DNA of 10,282 nt from Verrucomicrobiales bacterium (GTDB taxonomy: Bacteria > Verrucomicrobiota > Verrucomicrobiia > Limisphaerales > UBA1096), in the NCBI GenBank assembly GCA_002721375.1, contig PBKH01000001.1:64122-74403 (forward strand), read 5' to 3'. Below the pieces are notes generated by a model. The model made no database searches, was not told the DNA's origin, and worked only from the letters and a program-made list of their open reading frames with translations. Positions 1 to 5,925 of the stretch are shown piece by piece. The position numbers and the translations under genes were made by a program. Each line of letters opens with the position of its first letter. Position 1 is the first letter of the stretch.

Positions 1-190
1 GCGCGAACAATCTCTATTGCATTAGGGAAAAAAACCTAAAAAAAGTTGAAACTGGACTTTCCCTTTTCTAGGACTACTTAATTTTTCACCTACTCCTAAA
101 CACGTCTCTCCTCTTCTTCAGCTAAGAAAAGCTTAAAGGTTTTTTTACTTTGAATCAGCTTATTCCTCCAACTCAATAGAAAGACACTAA

Positions 191-224
191 ATTCATTGAA
201 AAAAGTTAGAAGCAGTGGGGAATC
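191..224. repeat. Intergenic repeat, left copy
   Basis: Positions 191-207 read ATTCATTGAAAAAAGTT, matching 2395-2411 at 16 of 17 bases in the same orientation. Positions 215-224 read GTGGGGAATC, the exact reverse complement of 2424-2433. The two copies bracket yaaA and the esterase gene. The left copy also has a 7-base dyad TTGAAAA (196-202) / TTTTCAA (228-234) with a 25-base loop. The function is unknown. It could be a degenerate dispersed element or chance similarity in AT-rich DNA. Confidence 0.4.
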
Positions 225-318
225 GGATTTTCAAAAAGAATTCTATGAGTTTGATCTAATACTTTATATCACTTCGGATATTTGGCAGTCTCGCATTCTT
301 AAGGCTTGAACTTAAAAT

Positions 319-324
319 TATAAT
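319..324 (+). promoter_or_regulatory. Possible -10 box for yaaA
   Basis: A perfect TATAAT hexamer lies 17 bases before the preferred ATG of yaaA. The best -35 at 17-base spacing is only TTCTTA (296-301), three of six matches to TTGACA. Transcription from this box would begin close to 330, leaving a leader of about a dozen bases. In AT-rich sequence a TATAAT can occur by chance, so this is weak. Confidence 0.25.
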
Positions 325-341
325 TATTGAAAATATTCCCC

Positions 342-1118
342 ATGCTTGCTCTTATTTCTCCTGCTAAAACACTAGATTTTGAAACACCGTCATTAACGAA
401 TTCTAGTTCTTACCCAGAATTTCTTGATCATTCCCAAAAACTTATCAAGGAGCTACGTACATTATCAGTGAGCAAACTATGTTCACTAATGTCGATTAGT
501 TCTAAGTTGGCAGTTTTGAATGAGCAACGCTACCAAGATTGGAGACTGCCTTTCACTACATCCAATGCGAAACAGGCAATAATGGCTTTTAAAGGTGATG
601 TTTATACCGGATTTGCTTTTGACAAATACAACGAGAAAGATTTTTCCTATGCTCAGAAGCATCTCCGAATTCTGTCCGGGCTTTATGGTCTTTTGCGCCC
701 TTTGGATCTAATACAACCGTATCGGCTTGAAATGGGGACTAAACTAACTACACCGCAAAGCAAAAATTTATACGAATTTTGGGGTTCGACTCTAACGAAT
801 GCACTCAATAGAACCATCAAAAATTCAGGGATTCAAATTTTGATAAACTTGGCTTCAAACGAATATTATAATGTCGTTGATAAGAACGCCTTGCAAGGGC
901 GTGTAATAACACCGATTTTTAAAGACCAGAAAAATGGCAACTTCAAGGTTATCAGTTTTTTTGCAAAAAAGGCTAGAGGTGCTATGTCAGACTATCTTAT
1001 ACGTCATCGCATAAGTGAACCTGAGGGATTAAAGGAATTTATAGGATTGGGATATCGGTTCAACCCAAAGCTTACGAGCGATGACAACTGGGTTTTCACT
1101 CGCAAGGAAGCAGCTTGA
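342..1118 (+). CDS. yaaA: YaaA family peroxide-stress protein (DUF328)
   Basis: The protein is a full-length YaaA/UPF0246 family member. In E. coli, YaaA is induced by hydrogen peroxide and limits damage by lowering free intracellular iron; it is cytoplasmic, with DNA binding reported for the family fold. Family hallmarks run the whole length: LISPAKTLD at the N-terminus, the K.LRILSGLYGLLRPLD.IQPYRLEMGT block in the middle, NLASNEYY, a lysine-rich FFAKKARG segment, and a GLGYRFNP...WVF C-terminus. I chose the ATG at 342 over the in-frame TTG at 327 because family members start with M-L-.-LISPAKTL. This choice gives 258 residues, the same as E. coli YaaA. No Shine-Dalgarno sequence is visible. 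The gene is AT-rich compared with everything after 2500. It stands alone; the next gene is 173 bases downstream with a different role. Confidence 0.95.
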   Translation: MLALISPAKTLDFETPSLTNSSSYPEFLDHSQKLIKELRTLSVSKLCSLMSISSKLAVLNEQRYQDWRLPFTTSNAKQAIMAFKGDVYTGFAFDKYNEKDFSYAQKHLRILSGLYGLLRPLDLIQPYRLEMGTKLTTPQSKNLYEFWGSTLTNALNRTIKNSGIQILINLASNEYYNVVDKNALQGRVITPIFKDQKNGNFKVISFFAKKARGAMSDYLIRHRISEPEGLKEFIGLGYRFNPKLTSDDNWVFTRKEAA

Positions 1119-1161
1119 TGAAATTCATAGGAAACTAGATATGCCTTATCTTACGCTATAA

Positions 1162-1278
1162 ACTATTAACGTTTTACTTCAAATTTTACACTGTTCATTG
1201 TACGGCGTCTATCTCAGTAAAGAAATTGCCGACCTCCTTCGCAAACACGGCGGCAAGACAAGACGGATAAAGAATTAA
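1162..1278 (+). pseudogene. Possible short coding remnant, unrecognised
   Basis: An open frame between stops ends at TAA 1276-1278. Its last 26 codons, from a TTG at 1198, encode a polar peptide containing YLSKEIADLLRKHGGKTRR. Bases 1201-1260 contain 31 G/C of 60, well above the flanking intergenic DNA, and have the codon look of real coding sequence. I do not recognise a family. It may be the tail of a deleted gene or a very small protein; no ribosome-binding site supports the latter. Confidence 0.2.
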
Positions 1279-1291
1279 AAGCTGACGGGAA

Positions 1292-2320
1292 ATGAAAAAT
1301 ATATTTGTTATCTACACTGCTATTGCTTTTTCATTTATTCCGGCTGGATCTAGCCAAGCAGAAGATCTCGTTCTAAAAACTTTTTTAAGGGAGGAGTACG
1401 ATGAACCGGTTTCTTTCATCGTAAAGACGAACTCCAGCAATTTAGTTTTTTCAACTTCGGACAATAACATCGTATGGGAGAGAACGGAAGATTTTGTGAC
1501 GTGGCACGCAGTATCCAGTTCGAAGGAGTATCTCGTGCCTGTAAAGAAAGCGAAGAGTGCAGTATTTTACCGACTTAGTCGTTGTGGGCCTAGACCCTCC
1601 AAACTTTATATTCCTAATGACTATGATCCAAAAAAAACATATCCTCTTATTTTATCACTACATGGTTACACCGGTAATGCAAAGATGCAGGATAGATTCT
1701 TTCCACTCAAAGACTGGGCTGAGAAATATGATTTTATTTTTTGTACCCCAGATGGGCGAAAGGATAATTTTGGCAATCAAGGCTGGGCTAGCGGCGATTC
1801 TGATTATCTCCGCGGTTTGATTGAAGCGGCTATTGAGCAATATAGCATTGACACCAACCGAATTTATTCAAGCGGTCACTCAAACGGTGCTATCTACTCT
1901 TATAAGATGGCAATAGATCATTCAGACATTATCGCGGCAATTGTCGCCATCTCTGGTATCGGGTTTAATAAATGGAAGGTAGAAACAGGAAATCAGGTCA
2001 GCGTACTTCACATTCACGGCACCCTTGATAACATTGTGTGGTGGAGTGGCGACCGGTTCATGAATGTTTATCCAGGTGTCTTGGAATATATTGACCTATG
2101 GAAGGACAACAATGATTGCGACGAAAGAAAACTGATGTCGAATATAGACATGATATCGCAGATTCCAGGCAAAGAAACCGAAATTACCCGTTACGAAAAT
2201 CAAAACACCTCTGTTGTAACAGAGTTATGGAAGGTGAAATTTGCAGGGCATTTTCCTAGTCCAAACCGTAATTCTATGGAAACGATTGTAAAATGGTTAC
2301 TAGATAAAAAAAGAGGATAG
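1292..2320 (+). CDS. Secreted PHB-depolymerase/feruloyl-esterase-like alpha/beta hydrolase
   Basis: This 342-residue protein is predicted to be exported and to hydrolyse ester bonds. A signal peptide covers residues 1-24 (hydrophobic core then AGSSQA). Residues about 26-95 form a small module with a W...FYRL pattern (W71, FYRL 92-95), similar to accessory modules common in exported proteins of Verrucomicrobiota. The hydrolase domain starts near residue 100, with the oxyanion HGY at 124-126. The nucleophile motif GHSNG has Ser197, the acid is probably Asp246 in HGTLD, and the base is His320 in AGHF. This layout matches the esterase PHB depolymerase (LpqC/feruloyl esterase) family; the substrate could be a polyester, an acetylated or feruloylated polysaccharide, or another ester. 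The ATG at 1292 is preceded by a weak purine stretch (GACGGGAA). The gene is AT-rich, like yaaA, and convergent with the next gene. Confidence 0.85.
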   Translation: MKNIFVIYTAIAFSFIPAGSSQAEDLVLKTFLREEYDEPVSFIVKTNSSNLVFSTSDNNIVWERTEDFVTWHAVSSSKEYLVPVKKAKSAVFYRLSRCGPRPSKLYIPNDYDPKKTYPLILSLHGYTGNAKMQDRFFPLKDWAEKYDFIFCTPDGRKDNFGNQGWASGDSDYLRGLIEAAIEQYSIDTNRIYSSGHSNGAIYSYKMAIDHSDIIAAIVAISGIGFNKWKVETGNQVSVLHIHGTLDNIVWWSGDRFMNVYPGVLEYIDLWKDNNDCDERKLMSNIDMISQIPGKETEITRYENQNTSVVTELWKVKFAGHFPSPNRNSMETIVKWLLDKKRG

Positions 2321-2340
2321 AATAAAAAATTTAGTAACTC

Positions 2341-2366
2341 TTTCATAGCTTGCTTAGGCTATGAGA
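2341..2366. terminator. Hairpin between convergent genes, possible terminator
   Basis: An 11-pair stem (two G-U pairs) is formed by 2341-2351 with 2356-2366, core CATAGC/GCTATG, closing on the four-base loop GCTT. It lies 20 bases after the esterase stop and between two converging genes, where a bidirectional terminator is expected. On the plus strand there is no clear T-run after the stem. On the minus strand an A/T-rich stretch with six T residues follows at some distance, so intrinsic termination would be imperfect. Confidence 0.4.
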
Positions 2367-2394
2367 TTAACTCCTTTCACTGAAACTGTGTGAG

Positions 2395-2433
2395 ATTCAT
2401 TGAAATAAGTTGAGCGACGCTGTGATTCCCCAC
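2395..2433. repeat. Intergenic repeat, right copy
   Basis: Positions 2395-2411 read ATTCATTGAAATAAGTT, 16 of 17 identical to 191-207. Positions 2424-2433 read GATTCCCCAC, the exact reverse complement of 215-224. A further ATTCATTG follows at about 2449. The copy lies between the two convergent genes, at the point where base composition changes. Its function is unknown. The arrangement is not a classical target-site duplication, because the direct repeat sits to the left of the inverted part in both copies. Confidence 0.4.
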
Positions 2434-2498
2434 GTCTCAGACTTCTATTCATTGGATTTTGATTGTGAAGAGGGTTCGATTTCCGTCATCCGCTTGAA

Positions 2499-4352
2499 TT
2501 ATTTTTCCATGAAAGGGTTTGAAGTTGACTCAACCATTAGCGCCTGAATGCAAGCATCGCGAAATTCAGGCCGCCACATTTGCCCCATGTGTCCACCATT
2601 ATTATTCACATTTAACTGTTCACCTAGGATCTGTTTCAGCCATCTCATATGTTCCGTCTGGAGAAGGAAATCATTCGAGGTCAGGAACACTTGGATGCAA
2701 TCTGCGGCACGCTGGAGTCCCAAGACGCGATGTCGCAAGTCGCCAGCCTGAGCCAAAATTTCGGTTCCTAAGCCACGCTTGGCCAAGTTCGGGGATAATA
2801 TCAACTTGTAATAATCTTCATAACTGTAGCTGTGAGCCCGAATGTACGCCTCATTACCTGGCCGATAGATGCCCTGAATGGACAAAAGAGCCTGGGCCAG
2901 AACGGAACGGAATTTGAGCCCTAACATGTAGGCCGCCTCCGCATCACTGAAAGGAATCTTAATGGCAGACTCAGGCTTGACCTGCTGCAAGGCAAGCATC
3001 TTCAAGAAGGCCGATTGCTGAATCGTATTTTGATCATCACGTCCGAGCAGCGTACGGTATAATCTATCCAAAATCGTTATACCGTGCTCTAGATCGATTG
3101 GTGGATTGACCGCCAGCACCCGATGATAGGTTCCCGGCGACGATGTAGAGGCGAGACTCAGAGCGTACAATCCCCCCATCGACATACCGATTTGAACGGA
3201 TGCACCAACCACCTTGTCCTCGCCCAGTTCATTTTTTATTTCAGAGGTAATGTCATCCTGCACTCTCCGAATCAACTCTAGGTCATCGTCTATGTAGCCA
3301 GGCAGCCAACCGTCCGGTGCACACTGTATGAATTCCCAGTTAAAGGGACTGCTAAAAACTACAACATGGTAACCCGCCTGATGCGCGATCTCTGCCATTG
3401 CAACGCTGCGCCTGCTTATTCGGTGCGTGCCCAGCCCCGGCAAAACGAATGCAATTGGAGACGGCTCCGGCTGCGACCAATAATTAAACGAAAGCGGTTT
3501 ATCGAAACCATAAGGATGACAAGACAGCTCTCGGACATGACGATAGAACTGCGGATCCTCCGGACGAAATAGCATTGTCATGATAGTCTGTGTCGACGGG
3601 GTGTTCTCCTTGATACCCATCGGCTTTACACCAGCTACCTCCACCGCACGGCGTTGCGTCACATACAGTTTATTGAGCGTGTACGGGTCGTATTCCGATG
3701 CCGCCAGACCCAGCATCGATCTAGCACTGAAGGAAAGCTCGTTAAACCTGAGAAACATCTTCGAGCTAGGCGCATACGTCACCGGATCGATCAGAACATC
3801 ACAAGCAAGTCCCAATACATCTCGTTCCGAGCGGCCACCGAGAACCGGCACATGCAGGTACACCTTTGGCTCCCAACCCCATACACCAAGAGTCTGACCG
3901 AAATCCTCGTTCGAAGCGTCCAGCCCATACCTTGCCGTGGCCGGATCACTCAACCCCAGCACCCCGATAGAACTGTTTATGACAAAGCGTTTCGTCTCCA
4001 AACCGACGCCGGACCAATTAGCCTGCAAAAGGTTATTCGCAAGCCGCCTCGGATAAAAAAGGTTCCGCCGTAAATACCGGAGCGCCATCCTAGCACGATT
4101 TGGTATGACAGCGTTGTATCCGCGAGCCACCGGCTCTAAGACGCCCGCAAGCAATGCTGTGTCTAGTCGAAATGCCAAACGATTTACCGGTTCCAGCGGA
4201 TCAGACAGCATTGCAGGCATAAGGAGGGCATCTTCCGGGCGAGACGACTGAGGAATCGGTTCATTTTGAAAACCGTTTGACCAAGCGTATCCCGTACACC
4301 ACAACATCCACGATAGGAGAAATATTCTTAAGTTAATTTGTCTTAACAACAC
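2499..4352 (-). CDS. MlaA (VacJ) domain fused to alpha/beta hydrolase
   Basis: This 617-residue two-domain envelope protein is unusually large, since stand-alone MlaA is about 250 residues. A hydrophobic export signal covers residues 8-24. Residues about 50-240 are MlaA-like, with DPLEPVNR (51-58), NNLLQ, RFVINS..G..GL.D and the diagnostic EDFGQTLGVWG block. MlaA is the outer-membrane component that removes misplaced phospholipids from the outer leaflet. Residues about 295-610 are an alpha/beta hydrolase with LPGLG near 302-306, nucleophile motif GMSMGG (Ser391), probable acid Asp561 and His588 in GGHMG. The only early Cys (Cys19, context MLWC) is a poor lipobox, so lipid anchoring is doubtful. 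The start is GTG at 4352; the next ATG lies inside the signal segment. The gene is divergent from the 4485 operon. I infer coupling of lipid transport to lipid hydrolysis; the hydrolase substrate is unknown. Confidence 0.88.
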   Translation of the reverse strand: MLLRQINLRIFLLSWMLWCTGYAWSNGFQNEPIPQSSRPEDALLMPAMLSDPLEPVNRLAFRLDTALLAGVLEPVARGYNAVIPNRARMALRYLRRNLFYPRRLANNLLQANWSGVGLETKRFVINSSIGVLGLSDPATARYGLDASNEDFGQTLGVWGWEPKVYLHVPVLGGRSERDVLGLACDVLIDPVTYAPSSKMFLRFNELSFSARSMLGLAASEYDPYTLNKLYVTQRRAVEVAGVKPMGIKENTPSTQTIMTMLFRPEDPQFYRHVRELSCHPYGFDKPLSFNYWSQPEPSPIAFVLPGLGTHRISRRSVAMAEIAHQAGYHVVVFSSPFNWEFIQCAPDGWLPGYIDDDLELIRRVQDDITSEIKNELGEDKVVGASVQIGMSMGGLYALSLASTSSPGTYHRVLAVNPPIDLEHGITILDRLYRTLLGRDDQNTIQQSAFLKMLALQQVKPESAIKIPFSDAEAAYMLGLKFRSVLAQALLSIQGIYRPGNEAYIRAHSYSYEDYYKLILSPNLAKRGLGTEILAQAGDLRHRVLGLQRAADCIQVFLTSNDFLLQTEHMRWLKQILGEQLNVNNNGGHMGQMWRPEFRDACIQALMVESTSNPFMEK

Positions 4353-4365
4353 TTAATGAGCAGAG

Positions 4366-4393
4366 GATATAGCCCCTATTGGTCGAAAGGCAA
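4366..4393 (-). promoter_or_regulatory. Possible promoter of the MlaA-hydrolase gene
   Basis: On the minus strand TTGCCT (4393-4388) and TATATC (4371-4366) are separated by 16 bases, each with four of six matches to the sigma-70 consensus. Transcription would start only a few bases before the GTG, giving an almost leaderless message, which fits the absence of a Shine-Dalgarno sequence. A 6-base dyad TTGGTC (4379-4384) / GACCAA (4406-4411) overlaps this site and could be an operator. Both are weak predictions. Confidence 0.22.
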
Positions 4394-4484
4394 GCGCACC
4401 TGATGGACCAAGTCTAGAGATCAATCCCTAGCGTTCGCCTTTATGTTCGACCGGATAGTATGAAACCACTAGTATCCGCGTTCT

Positions 4485-5192
4485 ATGAAACCCCTAAGTT
4501 TGCCAATTGCATTTCTATTTGCCTTTACAACAAACGCAGCCGACAAGCCGACGCACTCGGCCATCACCCCTGAACCTCGGGGCGGCAACTGGGGGAAAAG
4601 ACACGAGTCATTCAACCAGCGCGTAGCCCAGGGTAATGTCGATCTTATTTTTATAGGTGATTCAATCACACACGCCTGGGAGAGTACCGGCAAAAATGTC
4701 TGGACAGAATATTACGCCAAACGAAATGCTGTTAACTTGGGCATTGGAGGAGATCGAACTCAGCACGTCCTATGGCGACTTGACAACGGCAACATCAAGA
4801 ATATCGATCCAAAAGTAGCAGTTGTTATGATCGGCACCAACAATTCCGCTGATGGCCGGAATACGGCCGAGGAAATGATCGATGGCGTGACAGAAATAGT
4901 CGATAAACTCCGAGCCAAGTTGCCCAAGACTGAAATTTTACTACTCGATATTTTCCCACGAGGACAACGCATCAACGCGCAGCGCGGAAAGATTCTGCAG
5001 GTCAATCAAGTGCTCTCGAAGCTCAACGCTAGACAACACGTAACCTTTCTTCGCATCGGACATAACTTCGTCGGCTCCGACGGCCGTATAGCCAAGGACA
5101 TCATGCCAGACTTTCTTCATCTCACGCCCAAGGGGTATGCAATCTGGGCTAAAGCAATCGAGCCGACACTAGCCAGACTGATGGGCGAATGA
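4485..5192 (+). CDS. Exported SGNH/GDSL-type esterase (PAF-acetylhydrolase-like)
   Basis: This 235-residue protein has a signal peptide (residues 1-18, ending TTNAA) and a complete SGNH hydrolase domain of the GDSL_2 group, related to platelet-activating-factor acetylhydrolase IB subunits. Block I is FIGDSIT with nucleophile Ser60. Block II is NLGIGGDRT with Gly86. Block III is GTNN with Asn119. Block V is DFLHLT with Asp209 and His212. All four oxyanion and catalytic positions are present, so it should be active as a lipase, acetylesterase or deacetylase in the periplasm or outside. The ATG at 4485 gives the signal peptide; an ATG at 4460 with a similar context is out of frame. No clear ribosome-binding site is seen. 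It is the first gene of a likely three-gene operon, with 34 bases to the next gene, and is divergent from the MlaA fusion. Confidence 0.92.
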   Translation: MKPLSLPIAFLFAFTTNAADKPTHSAITPEPRGGNWGKRHESFNQRVAQGNVDLIFIGDSITHAWESTGKNVWTEYYAKRNAVNLGIGGDRTQHVLWRLDNGNIKNIDPKVAVVMIGTNNSADGRNTAEEMIDGVTEIVDKLRAKLPKTEILLLDIFPRGQRINAQRGKILQVNQVLSKLNARQHVTFLRIGHNFVGSDGRIAKDIMPDFLHLTPKGYAIWAKAIEPTLARLMGE

Positions 5193-5226
5193 ACTGCCCT
5201 AGCGATTCACCAATGAGGCATCGCAG

Positions 5227-5925
5227 TTGAACGCGTTTAACGAGTCGCTCCGCCTGTTTGACCAACTGCATTGTATTGCACTTGGCCTGTCAGTAATGTC
5301 CATTTTCGGCGTACCATTAATTGGTCGTTATCTTTCAACACAAAACCGCCGACGCGCCGTCTGGGCGTTGATCGTGTTCGCCGTCGTACAGGAGATTGTC
5401 GACTACGCCAACCGTGCCAGCTTCCGTGAACTCAACCTGATTCAAGACCTACCGCTGCACCTCTGCAACTACGGCCTAGTAATAGCAGCCGTCGGACTGG
5501 TCTCGCGCAACCAATTCTGTTTTGAGGTAGCTTACTTCACCGGCACAACTGCAGTAATGCAAGCACTACTAACCCCCAATTTGGACGATCTCGCAAATCT
5601 GACCGAGTATGTCGTGTACTTTATCCACCACGCGCTCATAATTCAGTTTGCCATTTGGAATCTTGTCGTTGACAGGATGCTGCCGGAACGTGGTGCGGTG
5701 GCGCGGACGATCCTTTTCATCGTGTTAATGATGGGGCCAATCGCCATTGTGAATTGGCTAACGCAGGCCAATTACATGTTCATTTGTGAACGACCAGAGG
5801 TGCATAACCCACTCGTTTTAGGTGCATGGCCTTGGTACATCTGTAGCGGACTATTCATCGGCTGGGCACTCATGCTCGTCTCAGCAATACCGATCTTATG
5901 GCTGCGTCGCAAAAAGGCGAAATGA
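5227..5925 (+). CDS. TIGR02206/YwaF (TMEM164-like) seven-helix membrane protein
   Basis: This 232-residue integral membrane protein has about seven hydrophobic segments, near residues 14-34, 44-60, 75-93, 98-115, 127-148, 158-178 and 203-226, and a basic C-terminal tail. Family signatures are LPLHLCNYG (75-83), YFTG...QALLTPNL (103-119), FIHHALII (132-139), NWLTQANYMF (176-185) and WPWY (201-204). This fits TIGR02206/YwaF, whose bacterial function is not established. The human relative TMEM164 has been reported as a cysteine-centred acyltransferase acting on ether phospholipids. Cys80, in the conserved LPLHLC motif, and His134/His135 are candidates for an equivalent centre here, which is inference. 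The start is TTG at 5227: the in-frame TAG at 5200 leaves no better choice. Its stop overlaps the next start (ATGA), indicating translational coupling. Confidence 0.85.
   Translation: MNAFNESLRLFDQLHCIALGLSVMSIFGVPLIGRYLSTQNRRRAVWALIVFAVVQEIVDYANRASFRELNLIQDLPLHLCNYGLVIAAVGLVSRNQFCFEVAYFTGTTAVMQALLTPNLDDLANLTEYVVYFIHHALIIQFAIWNLVVDRMLPERGAVARTILFIVLMMGPIAIVNWLTQANYMFICERPEVHNPLVLGAWPWYICSGLFIGWALMLVSAIPILWLRRKKAK

Larger units (their letters stand above)
1..341. other. AT-rich intergenic region upstream of yaaA
   Basis: No open frame of convincing coding character is visible on either strand. The stretch is AT-rich with many A and T runs. It contains a weak dyad TTAGG/CCTAA near position 25-40, a 17-base sequence (191-207) and a 10-base sequence (215-224) that recur, the second one inverted, after the esterase gene, and a possible -10 box just before yaaA. 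The left end could contain the tail of a gene outside the window, but I see no clear stop-terminated coding frame. Confidence 0.6.

Noticed and set aside
25..45. Terminator-like dyad TTAGG/CCTAA near the left edge
   Set aside because: It has only five pairs, A/T-rich, around an A-run with no T-tail, so it is not distinguishable from AT-rich background.
1198..1278. HicA-like toxin fragment
   Set aside because: The words KEIADLLRKHGG superficially recall the HicA N-terminus, but the frame stops after 26 codons and lacks the G-SHH motif and any antitoxin partner.
2519..2917. 132-codon plus-strand open frame
   Set aside because: It overlaps the hydrolase end of the MlaA fusion, including the His588 region, and has no family features.
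3654..4073. 139-codon plus-strand open frame
   Set aside because: It is antisense to the MlaA domain with its conserved motifs. The translation is Arg/His/Pro-rich with no domain.
5898..5921. Longer start (ATG 5898) for the dienelactone-hydrolase-like protein
   Set aside because: It would place eight polar residues before the signal peptide and overlap the upstream gene by 28 bases. ATG 5922 with the ATGA junction fits better.
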